Assembly (NCBI GenBank): GCA_963837695.1
Contig: CAWINZ010000005.1
Coordinates: 682,001-746,000 of the forward strand
Reading direction: 5' to 3'
DNA from: VRUE01 sp963837695
Lineage (GTDB): Bacteria > Actinomycetota > Thermoleophilia > Solirubrobacterales > 70-9
Length of the DNA: 64,000 bases
Shown here: one piece after another, positions 51,301 through 58,649 of the stretch
How positions within the stretch are numbered: the stretch's first letter is position 1
Layout of the letters: every line of letters begins with the position of its first letter
Notes under the pieces: model-generated
Databases searched by the model: none
What the model saw: only the letters and a program-made list of their open reading frames with translations
Told to the model about the DNA's origin: nothing
Position numbers and translations under genes: made by a program

Positions 51301-52073
51301 ACCCGACCAGCTGCGCGGAATCGAGCGTCAAATCGGTCCTCTTCGGCTCCTACCTGGACGTGCTCAGCCCAGCCGACGATAGGCCCGCCGACCTCTCGAC
51401 CCGCTTCCAGGCGGCCAACTGCGCCAACCTGGGCTTCAAGCCGAAGCTGAACCTGAACCTCAAGGGCGGCACCAGGCGAGGCGGCCACCCGGGCCTCAAG
51501 GCCGTCTACACGCCCAAGGCCCATGACGCCAACATCAAAGGCCTCGCGGTCAGGCTGCCCCGCTCTGCCTTCCTCGATCAGGCCCACATCAAGACGATCT
51601 GCACCAGGGTGCAGTTCGCCGCAGACAACTGCCCCAAAAACGCCCAGTACGGCTACATCAGGGCCTGGACCCCATTGCTGGACGAACCGCTCAAGGGCCC
51701 CGTCTGGCTGCGCTCCTCAAACCACAAGCTGCCCGACATGGTCTTTGACCTGCACGGCCTCGTCGACATCGAGGTCGCGGTGCGCATCGACTCCGCCAGG
51801 GGCGGGATCAGGGCGACGCTTGAAAACTCCCCAGACGCCCCGCTCTCCAGAGTCGTGCTCAACATGCGAGGCGGCAAGAAGAGCCTGATCATCAACAGCA
51901 GAAACCTCTGCTTCAAGGCGGGGCGCAACCGCGCCAACGTGCTCGCCACAGGGCAGAACGGCAAGCAGAGCTCCTCCAAGCCGCTGATGCGGGCCGTGAA
52001 CTGTGCGAAGAAGCGCAAGCACAAGCGCCATCACCGGCGCGCCAGGGTGGCGCGCAGCAGCGCGCTTCGCTGA
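48372..52073 (+). CDS. Giant secreted DUF11-like protein, B2
   Basis: A 1233-aa paralogue of B1, similar along its entire length. The signal peptide is MPKRLASLIAILATATMLLA. The DUF11-like segment lies near residues 171-276 (HLVSTVTNLGDAPVDAT, VTITDKLPEG). The C-terminus NCAKKRKHKRHHRRARVARS repeats the B1 basic tail with an extension. ATG 48372 has AAGGAG 9 nt upstream; ATG 48312 overlaps the A2 stop. It is followed by a strong terminator. Confidence 0.8.
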   Translation: MPKRLASLIAILATATMLLALLPVASASAESPWWQVLTGSRPSNMWEPQDASEVQEIKPTETFEGFFVAKVEVGGEVVGCIGTGLLFGFLPAEEACALFAGFPGAETAAQLEPTLEAAYGGTVEVSGGPLGSAPLEVKTPGRWVEPLKLSPVLFEGIELGKASAKVTSKDSGHLVSTVTNLGDAPVDATGTPVTITDKLPEGVTAWGVKAFAGAQGNAGPVDCSIEAPDEVSCTFEDELPPFEAIEVEIFSVLTGSPPDAAAPGAAPGEVSVSGGNAPSATASQPVKASPDPVPFGLERFSAQSEEEGGEPTRQAGAHPFQFTATVQLNSGRLGVDNFGGRGGVEQPALPRNLDLPLPAGLIGNATAVAQCDMATFLGGPAEGDLANECPDNSAIGIASVTIVAPGTVEFVRLAVPVFNLPPAHGEPARFGFVAIGNAVVIDTALDPDNEYKVISSIHNITQLAQFLSGTLSLWGTPGDPRHDGSRGWGCAFHVEDRGPCERPNDLAETAFLRQPVSCASPLGFAIGVEPWNAPLGAIVDRASSSSAPPVGCNKVPFDPKISAGPTSKAAENPSGLHFELTMPNSNLLNKDGIAEGQPKRVEVTLPEGMTVNPSAAEGLATCSPAEYAREKFNSRAGEGCPEASKVGNVQVKTPLIDETVNGALYMATPYENPYNSLFALYILAKAPASGILIKLPVEVSPDPNTGRLVATVKDAPQVPFSSFEMNFREGARSLLITPPACGTYATTARFTPWSAQDPDNPAPNEVITRTSEFKIERGVDGGACPPGGIPPFNPDFEAGSINNNAGSFSPFDMRITRKDGEQDMTKFSAILPPGVLGSLAGIDKCPDSAIAKAKSRSGQNGGHEELADPSCPANSLIGHTVAGAGVGNSLTYVKGSVYLGGPYHGDPLSVIAITPGVAGPFDAGTIVVQEALNLNPKTAEVEVDGSASDPIPHIIKGIVLKLRDLRVHVDRENFILNPTSCAESSVKSVLFGSYLDVLSPADDRPADLSTRFQAANCANLGFKPKLNLNLKGGTRRGGHPGLKAVYTPKAHDANIKGLAVRLPRSAFLDQAHIKTICTRVQFAADNCPKNAQYGYIRAWTPLLDEPLKGPVWLRSSNHKLPDMVFDLHGLVDIEVAVRIDSARGGIRATLENSPDAPLSRVVLNMRGGKKSLIINSRNLCFKAGRNRANVLATGQNGKQSSSKPLMRAVNCAKKRKHKRHHRRARVARSSALR

Positions 52074-52097
52074 CAACCCCGGATCTGGATTCCCGCT

Positions 52098-52132
52098 GTA
52101 GAGACGGCCCGGAGTTTCCGGGCCGTCTCTAC
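52098..52132 (+). terminator. Terminator of A/B operon copy 2
   Basis: GTAGAGACGGCCCGGA (52098-52113) and TCCGGGCCGTCTCTAC (52117-52132) form a perfect 16-bp stem with loop GTT. The core CGGCCCGGA/TCCGGGCCG is shared with the terminator after B1. Confidence 0.85.
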
Positions 52133-52156
52133 GTAGTGCGGTCCATTCCTGCGGAC

Positions 52157-52187
52157 GCCCCGAGCTGGCTTCGAGCCTGCCGGCCTA
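52157..52187 (-). pseudogene. Degenerate tRNA 3'-end-like sequence
   Basis: GCCCCGAGCTGGCTTCGAGCC, then TGCCGGCCTAC, matches the tRNA 3' fragment at 30148 at most positions but has decayed in the T arm. It occupies the same place after operon copy 2 as the other does after copy 1. Confidence 0.45.
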
Positions 52188-52198
52188 CAATCGCGACG

Positions 52199-52803
52199 AT
52201 GAGTCATCCTCCCATCCGCGAACCGCCGACCAAGGCGATGACGGCCGGGGAATCGCTCGACAATCCCGTCACGGGGGAGTTCGGCGTCATCGTCAAGGCG
52301 CCGTGGGAAGGGGAGGACCGCTCGTTCGAAGGCGAGCTCTTCGTCCAGCCCGGGGGCGCGGTCATCGGCGAGCACGTCCATCACAACTTCGACGAGCGCT
52401 TCACCGTCACCGCCGGCCGGATCGCCTTTCGCCTCGGCGGCTCCGAGTCGGTCGCCGGGCCGGGGGACGTGGTCGAGATCCCGAGCGGCCACTGGCACGA
52501 CTGGTGGAACGCGGGCGAGGAGGAGGCCGCCGCCATGGCCTACGTCTCCGAGGGCGACCGCTTCCTGCAGATGATTGAGACGATCTGGGGCCTCGCCCGG
52601 GATGGCCACACCAACTCCAAGGGCCTTCCCGACCCGCTACAGCTGGCGATGTTCGCGACCGAGTTCCGCGACGTCCTCGTCTTGCTCGGCAGCGTCGGTT
52701 TCCTCGACCGCTTCACGGCCAGGCGTCCCGCTTCTCCCAGCCGATCGCCGTCGAGGAGCGCGGCGCCTTCGATGACCGATTCGGCGTCGTCGACGCCGCT
52801 TGA
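52199..52803 (+). pseudogene. Cupin-domain protein with late frameshift
   Basis: A small cupin barrel protein. The first metal motif is HVHHNFDERFTVTAGRIAFRLGG and the second is GPGDVVEIPSGHWHDWWNAG, so the barrel is intact. Near 52727 a CCC run appears to have lost one C. Restoring it continues the frame into RFSQPIAVEERGAFDDRFGV and a stop at 52803. Without that base the frame runs on through the next gene. The barrel itself would be made either way. Enzymatic role unknown. Confidence 0.7.
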
Positions 52804-52868
52804 CTGCCGACCCCGCCCAAGGTATGCCCGACCCGCCCATGACCCCCTCCCACGGAAAATCCACCCCC

Positions 52869-53461
52869 ATGAACGACGCCAAATCCCTCCGCATCCTGCG
52901 CACCGCCCTGCTCGTCCTCGTGATCGCGCTGATCGCCGCGGTGGTCGTGTGGATCGTGAACGGGAACGGGGGAGGGGACGGGGAAGAAGCCGAAGCGCCG
53001 GTCGCGCCCGGCGCTGCGCGCATCGTCAGCCCGGCCGAGCTGGGCGAAGCTGCCGCGACGAGCGGAGCGGCGATCTACTGGGCCGGCGAGCGCTCCGACG
53101 CCGAATTGGAGCTGAGCGAAGTCGGCGCAGAAGCGAAAGGGGGAGAAGCGAGCCGCACCTACGTCCGCTACTTGACCGGCGGGGCGGAAGCCGGCGACCC
53201 CAAGCCCGCCTACCTCACGATCGGCACCTATAGCGAGCCGCACGCCTACGGAGAACTGAAGTCCAGCGCCAAGAGCAGCGGCGCGAAGCTGCGCAATGGG
53301 CCCCGGGCGGCCTCCGCGCCTGGCAGGACCCGAGCAGCCCGACCAGCGTCTACCTCGCCAAGCCGGGCGCCAAGTACCAGGTGGAGGTCTACGACCCGAG
53401 CCCGAAGCAAGCCCTCGCGGTAGCCCTCTCGCCGGACCTGCAGCCCGTCCCCACCGGCTGA
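52869..53461 (+). pseudogene. Membrane-anchored hypothetical protein, frameshifted
   Basis: From ATG 52869 an N-terminal membrane helix (ILRTALLVLVIALIAAVVVWI) leads to an extracytoplasmic domain (SRTYVRYLTGG, YLTIGTYSEPHAYGELK). At 53298-53300 a G run appears one base short. The restored frame continues GGLRAWQDPSSPTSVYLAKPG to a stop at 53461. No family recognised. The change may be decay or a sequencing error. Confidence 0.55.
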
Positions 53462-53528
53462 CCCCGCGCCGCAGGACCCGGTTTCGGACCGTATCCGGCC
53501 TGTCCCCCTTTGGACCCCTCACGCGTCT

Positions 53529-53572
53529 CGGATGTAGCGGGCGCCTTTTCGGGCGAACGCCCACTACATCCG
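53529..53572. repeat. Inverted repeat upstream of small membrane genes
   Basis: CGGATGTAG (53529-53537) pairs with CTACATCCG (53564-53572), and GGGCG with CGCCC inside. The loop contains TTTTCGGGCG. It lies after the frameshifted gene and before the next ribosome-binding site, so it may terminate the former or shape the leader of the latter. Confidence 0.55.
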
Positions 53573-53590
53573 ACCGAAGGAGGACCAGCA

Positions 53591-53842
53591 GTGAACGAAC
53601 ACTCGACCGCAGTAGCCGCCGCGATGATCGGAGCCCTCGTCGGCGGCATTGCCGCCAGCGTGGACCACGCCCTCAGCTTCATCGCCGTCGGCACCGGTGT
53701 CGTCACCGGAACCGCTCGCTATTACGCGATCCTGCGGGGCACCGACAGAGCGCAGACTGAGCGTGCGACCGCATACGGCTTTTTCATCGGCGCTGCCGCC
53801 AGCGCATTCCTTCTCGTCCTCGACCGCGTGCTGGGTGGCTAA
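53591..53842 (+). CDS. Small membrane protein
   Basis: An 83-aa protein from GTG 53591 with GAAGGAGG upstream. Three hydrophobic segments are visible (AVAAAMIGALVGGIAASV, SFIAVGTGVVTGTA, GFFIGAAASAFLLVLD). Unknown function. The next small gene starts one base after its stop. Confidence 0.55.
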   Translation: MNEHSTAVAAAMIGALVGGIAASVDHALSFIAVGTGVVTGTARYYAILRGTDRAQTERATAYGFFIGAAASAFLLVLDRVLGG

Positions 53843-53843
53843 C

Positions 53844-54041
53844 ATGGATTCCATGCTGAATCGCATGAGGCCCTCACTCCTTCTAACCGCACTTGCGCTC
53901 GGCCTGCTCGTCGTCGCGACGTTCACCCTCCGCGACGCCCCTGGCGACATCATCGCGGCCGTCTTCCTCCTCCTCTTTATGCTCGCCGGCATCGGCATCG
54001 GCGCCAGCGTCGACACCCACGCCCCGCACGACCATCGCTGA
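53844..54041 (+). CDS. Small membrane protein
   Basis: A 65-aa protein with two membrane helices (LLLTALALGLLVVATFTL and IIAAVFLLLFMLAGIGIGA) and a His-rich end (THAPHDHR). It follows the previous gene with one base between, so the pair is co-translated. Function unknown. Confidence 0.55.
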   Translation: MDSMLNRMRPSLLLTALALGLLVVATFTLRDAPGDIIAAVFLLLFMLAGIGIGASVDTHAPHDHR

Positions 54042-54052
54042 GTCGCGGGCGC

Positions 54053-54343
54053 CTAGCCGACCGCGGCAGCGATCCGCAGGCGGCCGGTGACGCCGCGGTT
54101 TTGGGCCGAGCGCTCGATCAGCTGACGCGCGCGCGGCTGGGCGTTCAAGACGTCCAGGCGCTCCGCGTCGCCGGCCTCCAGGACCAACTTCACGATCTCG
54201 TCGCAGTAGGACGGAGTGGGAACCAGCAGCGGGGCGAAGTCGACTGCCACTCGCTCGCCCGCCAGGGGCTGTCGGAGGCCGCCGATCAACTCGCGCGCCT
54301 GCTCGCGCGAGCCGGCGTGCTGGGGGGTCTGTGCGTGCAGCAT
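54053..54343 (-). CDS. STAS-like (DUF4325-type) protein
   Basis: A 96-aa protein resembling the DUF4325 STAS-like group (REQARELIGGL, VAVDFAPLLVPTPSYCDEIV, ERLDVLNAQPRARQLIERSA). These are thought to act in partner switching with kinase-like ATPases. It starts one base after the stop of the GHKL gene (TGAGATG), a tight functional pair. Confidence 0.65.
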   Translation of the reverse strand: MLHAQTPQHAGSREQARELIGGLRQPLAGERVAVDFAPLLVPTPSYCDEIVKLVLEAGDAERLDVLNAQPRARQLIERSAQNRGVTGRLRIAAAVG

Positions 54344-54344
54344 C

Positions 54345-55190
54345 TCAGCTGCCAGGGTACAGCGGCAGACTGAGCGCAACAATCGTTCCGGGCAGGGGCG
54401 CGACCGCTGCGGCCGAGCGCTCCTCCCCGGCGACCGTCAACTTGCACTCGCCGCTGCGGATCACCATCGTCCCGCCCAGCCCGCCGACTTGCTCAGCGGT
54501 CGTAGAGAGCCCCTGGCCTCGTCCGGGGTCCTCGTGCACGGAGCTGACCAGGTACTCGAGCGCGAGTTCGATCGCCTCCAGGTCGCTTCCCGGGGCGTAG
54601 TCCGGAGAGGAGGCCAGTGCGGCACGGATCCCGCGCCCGACGTCGCCGATCACGACCTGCACCTTGTCGTCGTGGTCGGGCGGATGGCCGAAGCGAGCTG
54701 TTCGGTAGACCTGGGCCATCACCGAGGCGTCGGTGCCCGAGTGCTCCAGGGCGTTGGCCACCATCTCCCAGACCCCCTCGCCGAGCGCGGCCAGGACCTG
54801 CGGATCGACCTGCTCGCGCAACTGATCCCAGAGCAGCTGGGAGATCGCCTGTTCGCCGCCGGCGTCGGCGGCGCTTCGCAGCGGCACGACGACGCCGGAG
54901 CTCTCCATCGTCTCCGCTTCCGCCTCCAGCGCAGGGTGGCCGATTTGCCGCAGGAAGTCGTCGAAGCCCATCGCCGCCAGGTGCTCGCGCATCCCCGTCC
55001 GCGCTGGCGCCGTGACCGCGATCTTCTCGCCGCCGGCGAGGCCCGCGCGGATGGCGGTGGCGATGCCGACCAAGCCGTAGGCGTCGATGAAGGACAGCGA
55101 GTCGAGGCGGCATTCCCGAAGTCCGGCCCCGAGGGTCGCGTCGAAGCTGGAAATCGTCAGGGTCCCCGGCTCCCGAGGCAGCGTCGCCAT
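54345..55190 (-). CDS. GHKL ATPase with N-terminal STAS-like region
   Basis: A 281-aa protein. The first ~90 residues look STAS-like (LDSLSFIDAYGLVGIATAI, MREHLAAMGFDDFL). The C-terminal HATPase has the N box (GVWEMVANALEHSG), the G1 box (IGDVGRGIRAAL) and a G2 box (GRGQGLSTT). No histidine-phosphotransfer domain is present, so it is more like an RsbW-type regulatory kinase than a sensor kinase. With the following STAS-like protein it forms a partner-switch-like pair whose target is unknown. Confidence 0.75.
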   Translation of the reverse strand: MATLPREPGTLTISSFDATLGAGLRECRLDSLSFIDAYGLVGIATAIRAGLAGGEKIAVTAPARTGMREHLAAMGFDDFLRQIGHPALEAEAETMESSGVVVPLRSAADAGGEQAISQLLWDQLREQVDPQVLAALGEGVWEMVANALEHSGTDASVMAQVYRTARFGHPPDHDDKVQVVIGDVGRGIRAALASSPDYAPGSDLEAIELALEYLVSSVHEDPGRGQGLSTTAEQVGGLGGTMVIRSGECKLTVAGEERSAAAVAPLPGTIVALSLPLYPGS

Positions 55191-55303
55191 CGCGTGAAAC
55201 TACCGGGGCAGGCGTGGCTTCGTGCTCCACGCCACGGTCCCCGCGACCAAACTCGTCCCGCCCGGCGATGACGTCTGTGCCACGGGCGCACGTCGTTCTG
55301 TCA

Positions 55304-56047
55304 TCACGCTCCGAAGATGCTGAACGCTTCCGGGTTGTAAGGGTCGAGCCGTGCGAGCACTCCGCCGACTTGCGCCTTCGGCGGCAGCTGATCGCCGGCC
55401 GCCCTCCGCGCCGCCCAGAGCTCCTCGAAGTCATCCGGCTTCGGTCGCAACGACTGGGACGCCGGGATCAGTCGGTCGAATATCTGGCCGATCGCGTTCG
55501 CGATCGCCTTCTCGTCATCGATGGCCGCGAACGTTGCCTCCACCAGCACCCCGTCGAAGATCATGTGGGTCACCAGCTCGCGTACCTCGCGCCCCAGGGT
55601 CCGCCAGGCCTCCACCGGGTCGGCTTCTTCGCCAAGGGTCCAGTGCGAATGCCAGAGCAAGCCCGCCGTCCCGCTGATCGTGTCTGCGTCACGGGGTCCC
55701 TCGGCCCACGGGCGCACGCTGTACTCGAGCCGAAACTGTGCTCCGTACTTGCGGCGACAGTGCTCGACCAACCTCGCCGCGGCGTCGTGGCGAAGCCCGA
55801 TCCAGTCCGGCGCCAGTGGGTCCCTGCTCTTGCGTTCCACCGGACGCAACCGGCAGTAGGAGCCGTAGAACTTCCGCGCCCCTGGTTCCAGGTCGCGCAG
55901 CGCCTGCTCCAACCGCCCCAGGTCGTCGCCGTGCGGGCGCCGACAGTGGGCGCTGCGATTGCGAATCGCCAGCAGCAGGTCGACCAGGCCCTGCCAGCGT
56001 GTGCGTGGCAGCAGTACGGGTTCAAATAAGTTCCAGTGCCGCTCGAC
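55304..56047 (-). pseudogene. HEPN-like protein, 5'-truncated
   Basis: The minus-strand frame from about 56047 reads ERHWNLFEPVLLPRTRW, LLLAIRNRSAH, RLEQALRDLEPGARKFYGSY and more to a stop at 55304. RNRSAH fits the R-x4-H motif of HEPN ribonucleases. No ATG, GTG or TTG stands near the start of similarity, and the frame continues antisense through the next genes. I read this as a gene that lost its 5' end at the junction with the replication-relaxation gene. Confidence 0.5.
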
Positions 56048-56578
56048 CAGCTCGCCCGTCTGCTCGGCATTCCCCTCGAGAGCGCTGTGAGAACCGCTCA
56101 GCGACTCGACGAGGCAGGGTTGGCCGAGTCGCGGCGCTTTCTGGTGCGCGACTTCCCTTGGCTTTGGCCGAGTAGGCGGGGCGCCCGGCTGGCGGGCACC
56201 GACTTTCCCTACTCGCCGCCCGACGTGGCGATGCTCGCCCACCGCCGCGCGGTCAACGAGGTGCGCCTCTACCTCGCCGAGCGGGCGCCCGAGGGCAGAT
56301 GGGTCTGCGAACGGACGATCTTTCGCCAGCGCGACCCCGAGGACCACCTGCCCGACGCGGTGCTCGAGATCGGCGGCGAGCGCCACGCGATCGAGGCAGA
56401 GCTCTCCAGCAAACGCGACCGTGAGATCCGCCGCATCGTCGCCGAGCACAGCAACCGCTACGACGCCGCGCTCTACTTCTGCGGCCCCCTCCCATACAAC
56501 CTGCTGCGGCGAGTGCAGGCGGAGGGACGCTGGCCGAAGCTCGTCGTGCGCCGCCTGCCGGAGGGCGATCCGTGTTGA
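56036..56578 (+). CDS. Replication-relaxation-like protein, N-terminally short
   Basis: A 180-aa protein related to the units at 41946 and 57855. From GTG 56036 it begins at PLDQLARLLG, the middle of the winged helix in its relatives, then HRRAVNEVRLYLAERAPEG, GGERHAIEAELSSKRD and YDAALYFCGP. The ~45 N-terminal residues of the relatives are missing and a TAA lies just upstream. It overlaps the ATPase gene by 7 bp and is the first gene of a three-gene transfer-type operon. Confidence 0.7.
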   Translation: MPLDQLARLLGIPLESAVRTAQRLDEAGLAESRRFLVRDFPWLWPSRRGARLAGTDFPYSPPDVAMLAHRRAVNEVRLYLAERAPEGRWVCERTIFRQRDPEDHLPDAVLEIGGERHAIEAELSSKRDREIRRIVAEHSNRYDAALYFCGPLPYNLLRRVQAEGRWPKLVVRRLPEGDPC

Positions 56579-57855
56579 GGCGTCGCCCGACACGGCCGCT
56601 GCCTTCGCCGATGCCCGACGGCGTCGTGCTCGGACGCCGGCTCGCCGGCGAGCGAGCGCTGCCCCTTGACGGCGCCGACGTGGTTTGGCCCTTCGAGGAC
56701 ATGCGCCGCCACGCGGTGATCCTCGGCGCCTCGGGCTCGGGCAAGACCGAGACCTCGTTGAAGATCGCCTACGAGACGGCTCACAAGAGCAACGTCGCAG
56801 TGCATTACCTCGATGCCAAGGGAGACCGCCGGAACGCGGAGCGATTCTGCGCGTTGATGCGGACAGCCGGGCGCCACCCCCGTGTTTTCCCGAACGAGCC
56901 CTTCGACGCCTGGCGCGGCGACTGGCGGGGGATCGCCAACCGGCTGCTGGAGGTGATCCCGTTCGCCGAGGCCGGTCCGGCCGCCTACTACCGCGACATC
57001 GCCAAGACCGCCCTGCAGCTGGCCTGCCGACACCCCGACGGACCGCCGCGCTCGAGCGCCGAGCTGCTGCACCGGCTCGACTACGAGCGCCTGCTCGACG
57101 CCCACGGACCAAGCTCGGCCGTGCTGGCACTGCCGCGCGACAAGGTCGGCCAGGTGCGCCTGCGCTACCAGGCGTTCTTCGGCCAGCTCGGCGCCGCCCT
57201 GGACGGCGAGTGGGCCTGGGAGGACGCCGAGGCCTCATACCTGCTGCTCGACTCGGTTGCGCTGGGGGAGGACACGGCCGGCGCCGCGAGCCTGCTCTTC
57301 GCCGACTTCGCCCACTACTTCGCGATACGCAAGCCGGCCGAGGAGCCGTGCCTGCTCTTCGTCGACGAGTTCGCGGCGATCGCCGCCTCCAGCGACGTGG
57401 CGATGAAGGTAGAGCAGGCGCGCGGCTTCAACGCCGCGCTGGTGCTGGCGCCCCAGACGCCCTCGGGTATGGGGCCGCGCACCCAGCGCGACCGCATCCT
57501 CGGCTCGGTCGAGACGGTGATCGTCCACGCGCTCAACGAGCCCGGCTCACTCGCCGAGCTGGGGGGCACGAAGCAGGTCGTCGAGCTCACCCACCGCTAC
57601 GAAGACGGCGTCTATGCCCGCCAGGGCCACGCCCGCCGCGAGCATCGCCTCAAGGTCGACCCCGACGAGGTGCGCTCCCTGCCCGTGGGCAGCGCCTGGG
57701 TCATCCGCCGCGGCCGAGCGGCCAAGGTGGCGATCGCGCGGGCGCCGGTGACGGGCGGGGTTCCGTTGCCGGAGGCCGCACAGCTCGACGAGCCGCTGGA
57801 GCGCGTCGCGGTCGAGGCGCCGAAGGAGATCTCCTACCTCGACGAGGAGGACTGA
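56572..57855 (+). CDS. TraD/VirD4-like ATPase
   Basis: A 427-aa P-loop ATPase resembling conjugative coupling or FtsK/HerA-type pumps. Walker A is LGASGSGKTETS (about residue 52), followed by HYLDAKGDRRN. Walker B is CLLFVDEFAAIAA (about residue 260), then APQTPSGMGPRTQRDRILGS. There is no clear N-terminal membrane helix, so it would rely on a partner for anchoring. GTG 56572 or TTG 56575 may start it. It is flanked on both sides by replication-relaxation-type genes. Confidence 0.75.
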   Translation: MLRRRPTRPLPSPMPDGVVLGRRLAGERALPLDGADVVWPFEDMRRHAVILGASGSGKTETSLKIAYETAHKSNVAVHYLDAKGDRRNAERFCALMRTAGRHPRVFPNEPFDAWRGDWRGIANRLLEVIPFAEAGPAAYYRDIAKTALQLACRHPDGPPRSSAELLHRLDYERLLDAHGPSSAVLALPRDKVGQVRLRYQAFFGQLGAALDGEWAWEDAEASYLLLDSVALGEDTAGAASLLFADFAHYFAIRKPAEEPCLLFVDEFAAIAASSDVAMKVEQARGFNAALVLAPQTPSGMGPRTQRDRILGSVETVIVHALNEPGSLAELGGTKQVVELTHRYEDGVYARQGHARREHRLKVDPDEVRSLPVGSAWVIRRGRAAKVAIARAPVTGGVPLPEAAQLDEPLERVAVEAPKEISYLDEED

Positions 57856-58556
57856 TGCCCTCCGCGGAGGCTCGGGCGATTCCCGCGATCGGGCGAAAGC
57901 GCGAGGGCAAGCTCGGCGGCGGTCCGGGCGCGCGCAGGCGCCCGGTGCTTCGCCGGCCCGAGCCCTGGGAGTTCGAGCTCCTGCGGCTGCTCGCCGAACA
58001 GCAGGGCATCCCCTTCGACCAGCTGGCCCGCTTCATCGGCTGCGAGCAGGAGCAGGCCGCGCGGGTCGCGAAGCATCTCTGCAAGGCCGGCTTCGCCGAC
58101 TACGGCCGCTATCTCCACGACGAGCCGCATTGGCTGTGGTTGACCCAGCGCGGCGTTCGTCTCTCGGGCACCGAGCTGCACCATCGCCTGCCCAGGGTCG
58201 GCGCGATGGCGCGGATGCGCGCCGTCAACGAGGTCCGCCTGCACATCACCGCCCGAGCGCCGAAGGCGCGCTGGGTCTGCGGGCGCAGCATCGTGCGCGA
58301 GCAGGGGCCGCGCGGCTATCGCCCCAACGCGGTCGTCGAGATCGGTCGCGAGCGCCACGCGATCCTTGTCAGGCTCCGCCCTCAGTCCGAGGAGCGCGAC
58401 CGGGCGATCCTCGAGACCCACATGGCGCGCTACGACGCCGTGATCGCCTTCTGCGAGAAGGCGCCGCACAGGCGGCTCGAGCGCCTGGCGGCCGAGCACC
58501 ACTGGCCGAAGCTGGTGGTGCGCGACGTTCCGGGGCCTCCCGCTGAGACCGACTGA
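57855..58556 (+). CDS. Replication-relaxation-like protein
   Basis: A 233-aa protein. A basic N-terminus (RKREGKLGGGPGARRRPVLR) is followed by a winged helix (GIPFDQLARFIGCEQEQAA), VNEVRLHITARAPK and the nuclease-like core (IGRERHAILVRLRPQSEE, YDAVIAFCEKAP). It overlaps the ATPase stop by one base. Such proteins accompany TraD-like ATPases in actinobacterial integrative elements. Confidence 0.75.
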   Translation: MPSAEARAIPAIGRKREGKLGGGPGARRRPVLRRPEPWEFELLRLLAEQQGIPFDQLARFIGCEQEQAARVAKHLCKAGFADYGRYLHDEPHWLWLTQRGVRLSGTELHHRLPRVGAMARMRAVNEVRLHITARAPKARWVCGRSIVREQGPRGYRPNAVVEIGRERHAILVRLRPQSEERDRAILETHMARYDAVIAFCEKAPHRRLERLAAEHHWPKLVVRDVPGPPAETD

Positions 58557-58587
58557 TCACATCGCGGCGCTCAACGCTCAATCCAGC

Positions 58588-58616
58588 TTGTATCGCCACG
58601 TAGCGCTCTGTATAGT
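58588..58616 (+). promoter_or_regulatory. Promoter of the DUF433/DUF5615 pair
   Basis: TTGTAT (58588-58593), 17-nt spacer, TATAGT (58611-58616), about 33 nt before the ATG. GGAGG lies between promoter and start. Confidence 0.7.
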
Positions 58617-58649
58617 CCTCGTTACGCGATACGACTACGGAGGATCGTG

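Noticed and set aside
52136..53233. 365-aa cupin fused to an Arg-rich C-terminal domain
   Set aside because: The C-terminal part is an out-of-frame reading of the next gene, entered only because of the likely one-base deletion near 52727.
56060..57238. Long minus-strand reading frame continuing upstream of the HEPN-like gene
   Set aside because: It runs antisense to the replication-relaxation and ATPase genes, is Arg-rich and low-complexity, and has no family motifs; only the part below about 56047 looks coding.
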